This document shows, in pieces, positions 1-8,198 of a stretch of DNA of 38,228 nt (its first letter is position 1; every line of letters begins with the position of its first letter). Origin of the DNA: Prosthecobacter sp. (GTDB lineage Bacteria > Verrucomicrobiota > Verrucomicrobiia > Verrucomicrobiales > Verrucomicrobiaceae). A program made the position numbers and the translations under genes. The notes under the pieces were generated by a model. The model worked only from the letters and a program-made list of their open reading frames with translations. It made no database searches and had not been told where the DNA came from. Where the stretch lies: NCBI RefSeq assembly GCF_029946185.1, contig NZ_JAQSEA010000147.1, forward strand, positions 1 to 38,228, read 5' to 3'.

Positions 1-419
1 GACCGCAGTTGCGTACGCTTGAGCCGGAGGTCAGACATCCTGCCAGAAGTGTTCTGAGAAGTTGTCGATGGGAGGCGAGCGACAATAGCACAAACTACGA
101 CCCGGCGAGCAGCCCGAGCTGCCGGGCTGGAGCATGCTTGAACGCTTCTTGCAGGTGCTGGAGCAGGATAGACCGCAGATAGTTGCAGGCACCCGTGAAG
201 ACCACGGGCTGCGCCCTTTATACGCCAGCAGCGCTCTGTCGCCTGTGCAGCAACTTTCTCGGCGCAGCCCCGTCGGCCTGTCGCGTTTTCTCCGATGCAC
301 AGGAGAATTTCAGGCTTTAAATCAACTGACGATCACGTCAGTCTCAAGAAGACGGGACCTAACATCAGCAGACAGGAGTGTCGGTCGATTCTCAATCTCC
401 AGCGACGTCCGCGCTGAAA
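1..419. other. Left-end stretch without a supportable gene
   Basis: No open frame here resembles a known protein, and the frames overlap each other on both strands. I see two small hairpins: arms AGCCCG and CGGGCT at 111-116 and 123-128, and arms CTGACG and CGTCAG at 326-331 and 336-341 with a 4-base loop. Neither is followed by a T-run, so neither is a clear terminator. Bases 30-42 match 12 of 13 bases of the start of the dispersed repeat at 33749, which may be chance. Confidence 0.4.
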
Positions 420-761
420 TCAAAACATCGGTTTAAAGTAACCCAGATACGCAAGTCCAGCCCCCGCAATAGCGGCAATGAGGACGACCAGTCGCGCGGC
501 GATTACACGGCGCTTGGCCAGCACCGGCAGGAAGCCCAGCACCAGCCAGAGGCCGATCTTGATCCAAGCCCACACAGGCATCGTGCCCATGATGCCCAGT
601 TTCGACAGCATGCCAAAGCCGGAGACAATGCTGATGACCAGACCGATGCCATGCCACATCATGGCCTTCTTGGCACCTTCGTTGGAGAACAGGCCGCCGA
701 AGCCGATGAAAACAAGGATCAGGCCGATGAGATGCAGGTAATGATAGAACTGGAGAGACAT
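420..761 (-). CDS. Small four-helix inner-membrane protein, function unknown
   Basis: The product is 113 residues and almost entirely hydrophobic, with four predicted membrane helices at roughly residues 5-24, 33-53, 60-79 and 86-106. The inner start at 761 (MSLQFYHYLH) is preferred over the ATG at 797 because the upstream 12 residues add nothing hydrophobic. No Shine-Dalgarno site is visible, as for most genes in this window. There are no catalytic motifs. The size and four-helix layout loosely resemble SirB-like small membrane proteins, but I cannot assign a family. It lies downstream of cysI on the same strand but is separated from it by a good terminator at 983-1014, so it is probably transcribed on its own. 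Confidence 0.7.
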   Translation of the reverse strand: MSLQFYHYLHLIGLILVFIGFGGLFSNEGAKKAMMWHGIGLVISIVSGFGMLSKLGIMGTMPVWAWIKIGLWLVLGFLPVLAKRRVIAARLVVLIAAIAGAGLAYLGYFKPMF

Positions 762-982
762 GGCGGAGTCTGTGGCCCAAAGTAACGCCTCGCACAAGTA
801 CCGTAATGTTCAGAAATTGCCGGATTTGAACCACGGAGTCCACCACATACACGGAAAGCAGCGGCGTAGGGGAGCGATTTCCTGTGTCGGAGCGTGGGGA
901 TGGTGACCGCAACAGTGCTGTGCCATCTCTACTCTGCTGGTCAATCTCCCGTCTTCGATCCCCGGCTCAAGCACCTCCACAC

Positions 983-1014
983 AAAAAAGGCGGTCCGCTG
1001 GGTGCAGACCGCCT
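983..1014 (-). terminator. Rho-independent terminator of the sulfite reductase gene
   Basis: On the minus strand, 8-base arms AGGCGGTC and GACCGCCT enclose an 11-base loop and are followed directly by six Ts. It starts 25 bases after the cysI stop codon. Confidence 0.85.
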
Positions 1015-1038
1015 CGAATTCGTTGCCTTTCGGGAAGA

Positions 1039-2829
1039 TTAACCCGCCTCGACCGCTTTTGCTTCCGCCAGCTTGGCGGCACGTTCAGCGAGTTCGATGT
1101 GGAACTGCTCCGGCGTCGGCGCCTCACCCGTGGTGCGGGTGCGGGCGAACCAGTCAGCGAAGATTTCGCCATCTTTGCGCTCGGCCTTGAAGGCTTCTAG
1201 GAAGGTGCGGACCTTGCCGGGAACTTCTTCCCCGAGGACCGTCTTGAATTCCAAACCAGCAAGACGGTCGCCGCGGACGCTGCCACCCACGAACATCGCG
1301 TACTTGTTCGGCGAGCGACCCACAAAGCCGAAGTCGGCGTTGTAGGGGCGGCCGCAGCCGTTCGGGCAGCCGGTCATGCGGAAAAGGATCGGCTCGTCTT
1401 CGAGTCCCAGTTCACGCAGCGCTTCGTCGATCTTGTCCATGAATCCAGGCAGGACGCGCTCGGATTCGCTCAGGGCCAGGCCGCAGGTCGGCAGGGCCAC
1501 GCAGGCGTGGGCCACCTTGCGGGCGCGGGTCATGCCCTCGGAGTGGACGACGCCGTGTTTGGCGAGGATGGCATCCACGGCGGCCTTCTGCTCAGGAGCG
1601 ACGTCGGCAATGATCATGTTCGTGTTCGGTGTCACGATCAGCGGCAGGTCCAGCTCTTTGCACAGCTCCACAAAGGCGCTGCGGTAGTGCGTGCCGTCCT
1701 CACGGTCCACAATGCGACCCATGCTGACATGGACGGCGCAGTAGAGCTTGCCATCACCCTGCTCATGCCAGCCGAGTTTGTCCTCGACGCTGTCAAAATG
1801 CAGTTCCTTGGCCGGGAAAGTCTCGATGCCCGGCAGGCGGCGCACCACTTCGGCGCGGAAGCCGTCAATGCCCATGGTCTGCACAGTGTACTTCATGCGG
1901 GCGTTTTTGCGCTCCGTACGGTTGCCGTGGTCACGCTGGGTGGTCACAACGGCCTCGATGGCATCCACGACGTTCGCACGCTTCGCATACAACAGCGGCT
2001 GACCCAGAAACGGGCGGGTGCTGAGCTGACCGTGGCTCATGCCAAAGCCGCCACCGACAGTAAGGGTGTAGCCTTCGACTGCACCGTCCACCACATGTGG
2101 GATCAGGCCGAGATCTTGGGAATAGACATCCACATCGTTGCAGGGCTGGATGGCCACGCCGATCTTGAATTTGCGCGGCAGATAGACCTTTCCGTAGATG
2201 GGGTCGTCGCCTTCCGGGGCTTTCGTCGCCTCACGCACAGCCGGATTGACCTCCGGATCCTGAGTCCACTCTGGCTCAATCTTTTCGCCATCCAGCCAGA
2301 TGTCGGCATAGGCTTGGCTGCGCCACAGGAAGCGCTGGCTGATTTCCTCCGTAAGTGTCTGAGTATCAGCATGCACTGCGTCCTTGATCGGAGCCGCCGG
2401 GCCCATGGTGTTGCGCACCACGTCACCGCAGGCACCCATGGTGCTCAGGCCGCTGTGGCAGACATTGGAAATCACTTCCTTCAGGCCGCCTTTGAGCACG
2501 CCATGCAGCTGGATGCCTTGGCGGTTGGTCAGGCGCATGTTGCCGAAAGCCTTGGTGCAGAGGTCGTCGTGAATCATCCACTGCTTCGCAGAAATACGGC
2601 CACCAGGCATCTTGCTGCGGATCATGAAGCTCCACGCTTTCTCGAGCTTCGCCTTGGTGCGCTCAGCGCGCACATCGCGGTCATCCTGCTGGTAGGAGCC
2701 GTGGTGTTTAAGCAGGATGTTGGAGTCCTCCGGGATGTTTGGGATGCTGGTATCAGCGAACAGCTCGGCCAGCTGGCCACGGAGGCCAGCAGAGGCGAGT
2801 TTGATGTCTTCGACGGAGGCTTTGCTCAT
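1039..2829 (-). CDS. cysI: Sulfite reductase hemoprotein (assimilatory CysI/Sir type)
   Basis: The 596-residue protein is a full-length siroheme and [4Fe-4S] sulfite/nitrite reductase. These enzymes reduce sulfite to sulfide with six electrons for cysteine synthesis, in the cytoplasm. The four cluster ligands are visible as CVALPTC (Cys443, Cys449) and TGCPNGC (Cys488, Cys492), in the spacing of the sulfite reductase family. The N-terminal half carries the usual RLTNRQGIQ-like segment (here MRLTNRQGIQLHG), typical of the sulfite-binding fold. Sequence around LSESERVLPGFMDKID resembles CysI of enteric bacteria more closely than NirA. No flavoprotein subunit gene is adjacent, so the electron donor (NADPH flavoprotein or ferredoxin) cannot be read from the window. 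The sulfate import locus is at 8199-15182. It has its own terminator at 983-1014 and a candidate operator at 2853-2887. Confidence 0.95.
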   Translation of the reverse strand: MSKASVEDIKLASAGLRGQLAELFADTSIPNIPEDSNILLKHHGSYQQDDRDVRAERTKAKLEKAWSFMIRSKMPGGRISAKQWMIHDDLCTKAFGNMRLTNRQGIQLHGVLKGGLKEVISNVCHSGLSTMGACGDVVRNTMGPAAPIKDAVHADTQTLTEEISQRFLWRSQAYADIWLDGEKIEPEWTQDPEVNPAVREATKAPEGDDPIYGKVYLPRKFKIGVAIQPCNDVDVYSQDLGLIPHVVDGAVEGYTLTVGGGFGMSHGQLSTRPFLGQPLLYAKRANVVDAIEAVVTTQRDHGNRTERKNARMKYTVQTMGIDGFRAEVVRRLPGIETFPAKELHFDSVEDKLGWHEQGDGKLYCAVHVSMGRIVDREDGTHYRSAFVELCKELDLPLIVTPNTNMIIADVAPEQKAAVDAILAKHGVVHSEGMTRARKVAHACVALPTCGLALSESERVLPGFMDKIDEALRELGLEDEPILFRMTGCPNGCGRPYNADFGFVGRSPNKYAMFVGGSVRGDRLAGLEFKTVLGEEVPGKVRTFLEAFKAERKDGEIFADWFARTRTTGEAPTPEQFHIELAERAAKLAEAKAVEAG

Positions 2830-2852
2830 AAGGGGTGGTTTGGGGGGCTCCC

Positions 2853-2887
2853 ATTGTCGACTAGGTTACCTTGAATGCAAGTGCTTG
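2853..2887 (-). promoter_or_regulatory. Candidate promoter and operator of the sulfite reductase gene
   Basis: Upstream of cysI, 2870-2881 is the inverted repeat CTTG-AATG-CAAG, and 2878-2887 a second one, CAAG-TG-CTTG. On the minus strand TTGCAT (2874-2879) and GACAAT (2853-2858) are 15-16 bases apart, a weak sigma-70-like pair. The CTTG/CAAG half-sites resemble those before the Rrf2 gene at 15207-15221. This is inference; no binding data can be read from sequence. Confidence 0.35.
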
Positions 2888-2966
2888 AGCCCAAGGCATT
2901 ATTCTGAAAATCATGGGGCGGGTTGCGTGACAAACGGGAATGAAAGGGATTTGTACTCCCTTTGGA

Positions 2967-3857
2967 ATGACCAAGCACCCTACCCGCACCCTTTCAGCGA
3001 CAGCCGCTGCGCTGTTGCTGCTGGGCGGCTGTGTCAAAAAAAGCGAGTACGATGCCCTGCAGATCGAAAATCAGTCTCTGCAGACGAGCGTGGATCAGAC
3101 CAACCATCTCCTGGTGCAATCACAAGCAGATTTGTCCACGCTGCAGGTACAGATGCAGCAATTTCTGACGGTACAGGCGCAGTTGCAAAAGAACCACTTG
3201 GCTCTCACGCGGTCGCAGGAGGAGTTCAATGCCTTGAAAACGCAGTTTGACCAGTTCCGCACCCAGCGCCGCAGCGCCATGGTGGGAAAAAAGTTCCCCG
3301 TGCTGAATCTGGATGAAGGCAGAGTGCTGCGCGACGCAGAAATAACGGCGGTCAGCGCCGAGCATCTCTCGATCCGGCACGCCGATGGCCTAGTCAAAGT
3401 CGCCTTGGCGAAAACCACGCCCGCTCTGCGCTGGGAGGCCTGCTACGGCCCCACGGAGGCCAGAGAAAAGTCGGGAGAAAATCTGCTGGTCAAAACCCGG
3501 GAAATGCAGGCCAGACGGGTCCGAGAGCAAGCCAGCCCCCCGCTCAAGAATCCGGTCCCGGCAGCAGCCATGTCAGCCCGCAACGTGGTGGAGGTGCTGC
3601 GCACGCAGCTTGCATCACAAAGGCAGTCATTGAATATTGAATATCAGGCGCTTGCTGCCAAAAAACCCTTCGCCCTGCGCGGCGTGGAGTGGGACTCCGC
3701 TCACCCGGAGGCCAGCCCCCTGCTCAACACGCTTTCCGGCAGCCGCGCCGTGCTGGGCATCAGCCGCCTGCAATCCCAGCGCAGCGCCATTCTGGGCACC
3801 CTGCAGCAGCTGCGTGAGCTCGACCCCGCCGCACTGCTGAACGAACAGAATCCTTAA
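2967..3857 (+). CDS. Coiled-coil lipoprotein with an SHD1-like beta segment
   Basis: The product (296 residues from 2967) begins with a lipoprotein signal peptide ending in LLLLGGC, Cys22 being the expected lipidated residue. I chose ATG 2967 (MTKHPTRTLS) over ATG 2940 because it gives a normal-length signal; 2940 remains possible. Residues about 25-105 are rich in Gln, Leu and Ser in heptad-like spacing, suggesting a periplasmic coiled coil. Residues about 110-150 (DAEITAVSAEHLSIRHADG and following) have the strand pattern of the SHD1 domain seen in the next two genes. The C-terminal 100 residues are Ala/Arg/Gln-rich with no recognised domain. It starts a plus-strand set with the cytochrome gene 49 bases downstream. 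The role is unknown; a scaffold or adaptor at the membrane is inference. Confidence 0.8.
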   Translation: MTKHPTRTLSATAAALLLLGGCVKKSEYDALQIENQSLQTSVDQTNHLLVQSQADLSTLQVQMQQFLTVQAQLQKNHLALTRSQEEFNALKTQFDQFRTQRRSAMVGKKFPVLNLDEGRVLRDAEITAVSAEHLSIRHADGLVKVALAKTTPALRWEACYGPTEAREKSGENLLVKTREMQARRVREQASPPLKNPVPAAAMSARNVVEVLRTQLASQRQSLNIEYQALAAKKPFALRGVEWDSAHPEASPLLNTLSGSRAVLGISRLQSQRSAILGTLQQLRELDPAALLNEQNP

Positions 3858-3906
3858 AATAATCTAGGCAAACCGCCCGTTTGATCGTTCCATGTTGCAT
3901 TCAATC

Positions 3907-4479
3907 ATGAAATCCAGCCTTCTCTTCGCCTTTGTCCTGACCGCCACCACCGCTTCCGCGGTTGATTTTAAATCGCAGATCGCCCCGATCTTCCGCAATA
4001 AATGCTTCGCTTGTCACAGCGTGACCAAGAAGGTCAAAGGCAAACTCGCACTCGATGATGACAAGCTGTCCGAGCAAATCGGTGCCGGTAAAAACATCAT
4101 TCCCGGCGAGGCGGCGAAGAGCACAATGTGGGTCAACTGCACCTTGGATAAGGATGACTCGGATGTGATGCCCCCTGAAGGCAAGAACAGGCTTACGGAT
4201 GGGGAAGTCGAGCTCTTCAAAGCTTGGATCAATGAAGGTGCCAGTCTCACCGGCGGTGGCGCAGCGCCCGCAGCCGCACCTGCTGCCGCCATGCCCGCTG
4301 CTGCGGGTGGCGTCCTCAAATGGACCAACACTGAAGGCAAAACCATCGAAGCCGAATTCATGGGGCTGGAAGGCGACAATGTGCTGCTCAAAATCCCCTC
4401 CACCGGCACCACGCACATTCTGGCACTGAGCAAGCTCTCTGCCGAAAGCCAGGCACAGGCCAAAACAGCGGTGAAATAA
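3907..4479 (+). CDS. Secreted planctomycete-type cytochrome c with C-terminal SHD1 domain
   Basis: The 190-residue product has a signal peptide (MKSSLLFAFVLTATTASA), a haem-binding motif CFACH (Cys33, Cys36, His37) and a likely axial methionine in DSDVMPPEGK (Met88). This is the arrangement of the PSC1-type cytochromes of Planctomycetes and Verrucomicrobia. An Ala/Pro linker at about 115-135 leads to an SHD1 (SLA1 homology 1) domain at about 138-185, beginning LKWTNTEGKTIEAEF. ATG 3907 was chosen because Lys2 gives a typical signal n-region; ATG 3892 adds five residues and is also possible. Neither has a Shine-Dalgarno site. The stop codon is 2 bases from the next start, so translation is probably coupled. 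It may carry electrons in the periplasm or use haem as a sensor; the sequence does not decide. Confidence 0.85.
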   Translation: MKSSLLFAFVLTATTASAVDFKSQIAPIFRNKCFACHSVTKKVKGKLALDDDKLSEQIGAGKNIIPGEAAKSTMWVNCTLDKDDSDVMPPEGKNRLTDGEVELFKAWINEGASLTGGGAAPAAAPAAAMPAAAGGVLKWTNTEGKTIEAEFMGLEGDNVLLKIPSTGTTHILALSKLSAESQAQAKTAVK

Positions 4480-4481
4480 CC

Positions 4482-5837
4482 ATGAAAAGCCCGTGGGGCA
4501 TTGCCGCATTCAGTCTTTTGCTGCTGCATGGCGCAGCGGAGGCGGAGATGCGTGTCTGGACGAATACCAGCGGCCAGCTAATCGAGGCTGAACTCATCGG
4601 CGTAAATGCCGCCAAGCGCGCGGTCCAAGTTCGCCTGAAGAGCGGTGCAGAGTTTGAAATCGCCATCGACAATCTCAGCCCGCCTGACAAGGCCTATGCC
4701 AAAGACCATTGGGTCGCGATACAGAACGCTCCGGTGATCACAGTCCCCGGCAAATTTTCGGACGAAGCCATCAAAAGCCTCCCTGAATCTTTCCGTTCCC
4801 GCTTTACCCCCACCACCCGCTTGGAATCCATCCGCCGTGGCGGAGGTACTCCGGAGATGGAGACGGCAGTGGCAGCTTCCCTGAAGCTGTTTAAAACCAG
4901 CCAGAACCCCGACGGCTCCTGGGGCCGCGCCAACAAAGGCGCGATGACCGGCTTTGTGCTCCAGTGTTTTCTTGGCCATGGCGAGACAACAGAGTCTTCC
5001 GAGTTTGGAGAAGCCGTGATGAAGGGGCTGCTCTACTTGATTGAGCTCGCGAGGAAAAACCCGGAGGGCATTTTCTCCTCGAACTGGGGCGGAAAAACGA
5101 CGGGAGGATTGGGAGGCGCTGGAACTTACGAACATGCCATCGCCACATTGGCAGTCGGTGAGGCCTATGTCACGGCACGAGTGGGGACCAAAAGTCTTTC
5201 CGGTCTGCGCGTCTGCTTTGAAACTGCCATCAAGACGATCATCAGCCAGCAGACGAGCAAGGGCTCCTGGGCCTACGGGGGCGAGGACATCGCGTACAAT
5301 CCCGGTGGCGGTGCCGATCTGTCTTTGGCCAACTGGCATTTCCAGGCGCTCGACGTTGCCCAGGCCACCGGCTTGAAAATCGACGGGCTCGATGCCTGCG
5401 TTCAAAAAGCGCTGTCCTACATCGAATCCACCCAAACCAAGGCAGGCGGATTCGGCGGCACCACCCGTGACGCGCACTACAACCAATGGAGCCTCAGCGG
5501 TGGAGCCGCCGCAGGCCATCTCATGCTGGCTGAAAAAAGCACACCTGCGGCGGCACGAGGTGTTCAATTCATCACGGATTTCCTGAAGGCCGAACCCCCG
5601 GACTGGAACAAGAACTGCAATCTCTACTGCTGGCATGGTTACAGCAATGCGCTCTTTCTCAATGGTGGGTCCGAGTGGACAACCTTCGCCTCCACAGTTA
5701 TGCCGCAAGTCCTAGGGGCTCAACAGCCTGACGGCTCCTTCAAACGCGGACGCCCCAACTGGCCCGCCGGTGATGCAGCGGATGCCACGTATCGTCAGGC
5801 CCTCTGCACCTTAATCCTCGAAACGTTTTACCGCTGA
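4482..5837 (+). CDS. Secreted SHD1 protein with prenyltransferase/squalene-cyclase-type repeats
   Basis: The 451-residue product has a signal peptide of about 21 residues, an SHD1 domain at about 22-75 (MRVWTNTSGQLIEAEL) and then a long alpha-toroid built from squalene-cyclase-like repeats. Repeat signatures are QNPDGSWG, QTSKGSWAYGG, QTKAGGFGG and QQPDGSFKRG. The catalytic DXDD motif of squalene-hopene cyclases is not seen, and the protein is shorter than those enzymes (about 630 residues). It is therefore probably a binding or structural toroid, not a hopanoid cyclase. It is the last gene of the cassette with the lipoprotein and cytochrome, starting 2 bases after the cytochrome stop. Export to the periplasm also argues against a cytoplasmic terpene substrate. 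Actual function is unknown. Confidence 0.85.
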   Translation: MKSPWGIAAFSLLLLHGAAEAEMRVWTNTSGQLIEAELIGVNAAKRAVQVRLKSGAEFEIAIDNLSPPDKAYAKDHWVAIQNAPVITVPGKFSDEAIKSLPESFRSRFTPTTRLESIRRGGGTPEMETAVAASLKLFKTSQNPDGSWGRANKGAMTGFVLQCFLGHGETTESSEFGEAVMKGLLYLIELARKNPEGIFSSNWGGKTTGGLGGAGTYEHAIATLAVGEAYVTARVGTKSLSGLRVCFETAIKTIISQQTSKGSWAYGGEDIAYNPGGGADLSLANWHFQALDVAQATGLKIDGLDACVQKALSYIESTQTKAGGFGGTTRDAHYNQWSLSGGAAAGHLMLAEKSTPAAARGVQFITDFLKAEPPDWNKNCNLYCWHGYSNALFLNGGSEWTTFASTVMPQVLGAQQPDGSFKRGRPNWPAGDAADATYRQALCTLILETFYR

Positions 5838-5856
5838 GCCAGCGGCGCTGCGTTTT
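5831..5856 (+). terminator. Weak hairpin at the end of the SHD1 cassette
   Basis: Arms CCGCTG (5831-5836) and CAGCGG (5840-5845) with a 3-base loop span the stop codon, and a short TTTT follows 7 bases later. It lies between two convergent genes, so it could end transcription, but the T-run is short and displaced. Confidence 0.3.
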
Positions 5857-6952
5857 AGACCAGGACAAACATCGTCTCCGCCACCCGCTGGCCGTTGATC
5901 TGCAACTCCACACGGTGCCTGCCCGCGTAATGTTTGCGCGTGGTGAAATCGCGTACGACCTGCGATTTCACCAGCTCGATCTCTGCATACGCCGCCAGCT
6001 CCAGCTCAGTCCACTTGAAGACCTTTTCCGCACTCCCTCCGCTGGCTTTCACATAATGCACCACATAGTCGATCGCGAGCCGCTGCGAACGGCCTGATGT
6101 GGAAGTGAGCGCCGCAGTCAAAGTAAGACGCTGCCCGAGATCCAGTCGCGAAGGTGTGGCCGCCAGCTTAGCCAAGACCTCCGCCTTCCTGCCAAAACCA
6201 AAGAGCTTCAACGCACGCGGATGCCCGCGCTTGATCAGCGTGCGGCACGCATGCTTCGCGATCCACCGAAGGTGCTCACGTTCGAGATTCCAAGCTTCGA
6301 GGCGTTGTAAAACATAGTCGTGATGATCCTTCGTGATGTCATTGAGATGATTCGCCACCGACCGCCGCACAAACAGCGATTCATCCTCCTTCAGCGCATC
6401 CAGAATCTTCGCCGTGGGTTCCGGATCCCGCACCAGCGCCTGCAAACGCATGCCCCAGGGCAGTCGCGGTCGTGATCCCTCGCTGGCGAGACGCCGTACC
6501 TTATCATCAGGGTCAGCGCTCCATTCAAGCATTGTCTGCAGAGCACGCTTTTGATCCGCCACGATGAACGGCCGCACCGCAAACTCCGCCGTACCGAAGA
6601 CCGTGAAAAATCGCAGCGCCTCCATCGAAAAATCAAAATCGCCCAATCCAAAGGTCGCCACGAAATCCCCAAGGAAGATGGTCACAAACTCATGCCCGAT
6701 GCGCGGCGCGAGCTTTTGCAGGGCACGAACTTTTTGCTGATAAGTTCCCGGCAGCGCCGCATCCACCGCCACCGCGCACTGATGTACGCGCTGCATGAGG
6801 CTGCGTCCTTCCAGTCCATCAATCACGGCCTTCATGAAGTCATCACCGCGAAACTTCGGCGCGATGTCGGCGAGTTCCTTGGCAATGGCCCGATAGCGGA
6901 CGGCATCAAACCAGTCTTTGAGCTGCGGTGGTGGGGAAGGTTCAGGGGGCAT
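5855..6952 (-). CDS. DNA alkylation repair protein, AlkC-like (HEAT-like repeats plus C-terminal Ig-like domain)
   Basis: The 365-residue product matches the AlkC/AlkD superfamily of DNA glycosylases, which remove 3-methyladenine-type lesions using HEAT-like helical repeats without base flipping. Visible family features are the N-terminal IAKELADIAPKF segment, EGRSLMQRVHQCAVAV, ASEGSRPRLPWGMRLQAL and FVRRSVANHLNDITKDHHD. The last 90 residues (from about LTAALTSTSGRSQRL to the end) are beta-rich and fit the Ig-like domain that distinguishes AlkC from AlkD. The start at 6952 (MPPEPSPPPQLKDWF) is preferred because the open frame upstream runs through the promoter region of the divergent aminotransferase. 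The two genes start 70 bases apart on opposite strands. The exact lesion specificity is inferred from family only. Confidence 0.85.
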   Translation of the reverse strand: MPPEPSPPPQLKDWFDAVRYRAIAKELADIAPKFRGDDFMKAVIDGLEGRSLMQRVHQCAVAVDAALPGTYQQKVRALQKLAPRIGHEFVTIFLGDFVATFGLGDFDFSMEALRFFTVFGTAEFAVRPFIVADQKRALQTMLEWSADPDDKVRRLASEGSRPRLPWGMRLQALVRDPEPTAKILDALKEDESLFVRRSVANHLNDITKDHHDYVLQRLEAWNLEREHLRWIAKHACRTLIKRGHPRALKLFGFGRKAEVLAKLAATPSRLDLGQRLTLTAALTSTSGRSQRLAIDYVVHYVKASGGSAEKVFKWTELELAAYAEIELVKSQVVRDFTTRKHYAGRHRVELQINGQRVAETMFVLV

Positions 6953-7022
6953 GATCAGCGACGGAACACGTGGGGCGGATTGGTTGGTTGCACGTTGGCG
7001 GCTTCTCGCCCAAATCGCAAGG

Positions 7023-8180
7023 ATGCCTGCAACTTCCCGCCGCCTCCACGCTTTCACCGAATCCGTCATCCGCGCGATGACGCGCCTCTCGAACCAGCAT
7101 GGATCGATCAATCTTTCCCAGGGCTTCCCCGACTTCAATCCGCCGGAAGAATTACTCACTGCACTCGAGCGCGCCACACGCGGTCCCTTCCATCAGTATG
7201 CCGTGACCTGGGGCGCACCGCGTTTCCGCCAGGCGCTCGCCAAAAAAATCACCCACTTCTCCGGCACCCCCGTCGATCCAGATCAAAACCTCGTTGTCAC
7301 CTGTGGCAGCACCGAGGCCATGATGTGCGCCATGATGACCTGCTGCGAGCCGGGAGACAAAGTCATCGTCTTCACGCCCTTCTACGAAAACTACGCCGCA
7401 GACGCCATCCTCTCTGGGGCCGAGCCCATCTACGTCCCGCTGCGCCCGCCGCAGTTTGGTTTCGATCCCGATGAACTCGCGCGCGCCTTTGCTCAGGGTG
7501 CCAAAGCCATCATCGTCTGCAATCCCTCCAACCCCACCGGCAAGGTCTTCACGCGTGCCGAGCTTCAGTTGATCCTCGACCTCGCCGAAAAACACGACGC
7601 CTTCGTCATCACCGACGAACCCTACGAGCACATCGTCTATGCCCCGCATGAGCACGTCTACATGCACTCGCTTCCCGGCGCTGCAGAGCGCGTCATCGTG
7701 TGCAACTCACTCTCCAAAACCTACTCAATCACCGGCTGGCGTCTTGGCTACGTGCAGGCCGCCCCCAACATCATAGCGCAGGCACGCAAGGTGCATGACT
7801 TCCTCACCGTCGGTGCCGCTGCACCGCTTCAGGAAGCCGCCGTCGCCGGACTGGAACTTCCCGACAGCTACTACCACGGCCTGCGCGATCTCTACACCGA
7901 GAAGCGCGATGTCTTCCTCAATCACCTCCGCGCCACCGGCCTCCCGTTCACCGAACCCCACGGCGCTTACTACGTCCTCATGGACATCTCCTCCCTCGGC
8001 TTCCCCACCGACACCGAAGCCGCCGAATGGTTCGTTCGTGAAGTCGGTGTCGCCGGCGTCCCCGGCTCCAGCTTCTTCCGCGAACCCGAACACCGCTTCA
8101 TCCGCTTTCACTACGCGAAGCAGGTGGAGACACTGAATGCAGCGGGGGAGAAGCTGCTGCGGTTGAAGCAGGGGAGGTGA
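7023..8180 (+). CDS. PLP-dependent class I/II aminotransferase
   Basis: The 385-residue product is a fold-type I aminotransferase that moves amino groups between an amino acid and a 2-oxo acid. Motifs in order are INLSQGFPDF near the N terminus, NPSNPTGKVF, ITDEPYEHIVY, SLSKTYSITGWRLGY with the PLP lysine at Lys232, and a C-terminal FIRFHYAK segment with the substrate-binding arginine. The LSQGFPDF start is typical of the kynurenine/methionine (YbdL-like) aminotransferase branch, but substrate cannot be fixed. Start 7023 (MPATSRRLHA) is chosen because the frame upstream overlaps the divergent AlkC gene; AAGG lies directly before it. It is convergent with cysA, with an 18-base gap and no clear terminator. 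Confidence 0.9.
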   Translation: MPATSRRLHAFTESVIRAMTRLSNQHGSINLSQGFPDFNPPEELLTALERATRGPFHQYAVTWGAPRFRQALAKKITHFSGTPVDPDQNLVVTCGSTEAMMCAMMTCCEPGDKVIVFTPFYENYAADAILSGAEPIYVPLRPPQFGFDPDELARAFAQGAKAIIVCNPSNPTGKVFTRAELQLILDLAEKHDAFVITDEPYEHIVYAPHEHVYMHSLPGAAERVIVCNSLSKTYSITGWRLGYVQAAPNIIAQARKVHDFLTVGAAAPLQEAAVAGLELPDSYYHGLRDLYTEKRDVFLNHLRATGLPFTEPHGAYYVLMDISSLGFPTDTEAAEWFVREVGVAGVPGSSFFREPEHRFIRFHYAKQVETLNAAGEKLLRLKQGR

Positions 8181-8198
8181 GAGGATCGTCTCTCGTCC

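Noticed and set aside
30..42. A 12 of 13 base match to the start of the dispersed repeat at 33749
   Set aside because: Too short to distinguish from chance, and the following sequence does not align.
1507..2874. A 455-codon plus-strand frame opposite cysI
   Set aside because: It is a shadow of the sulfite reductase gene, has no recognisable domain, and cysI has all family motifs.
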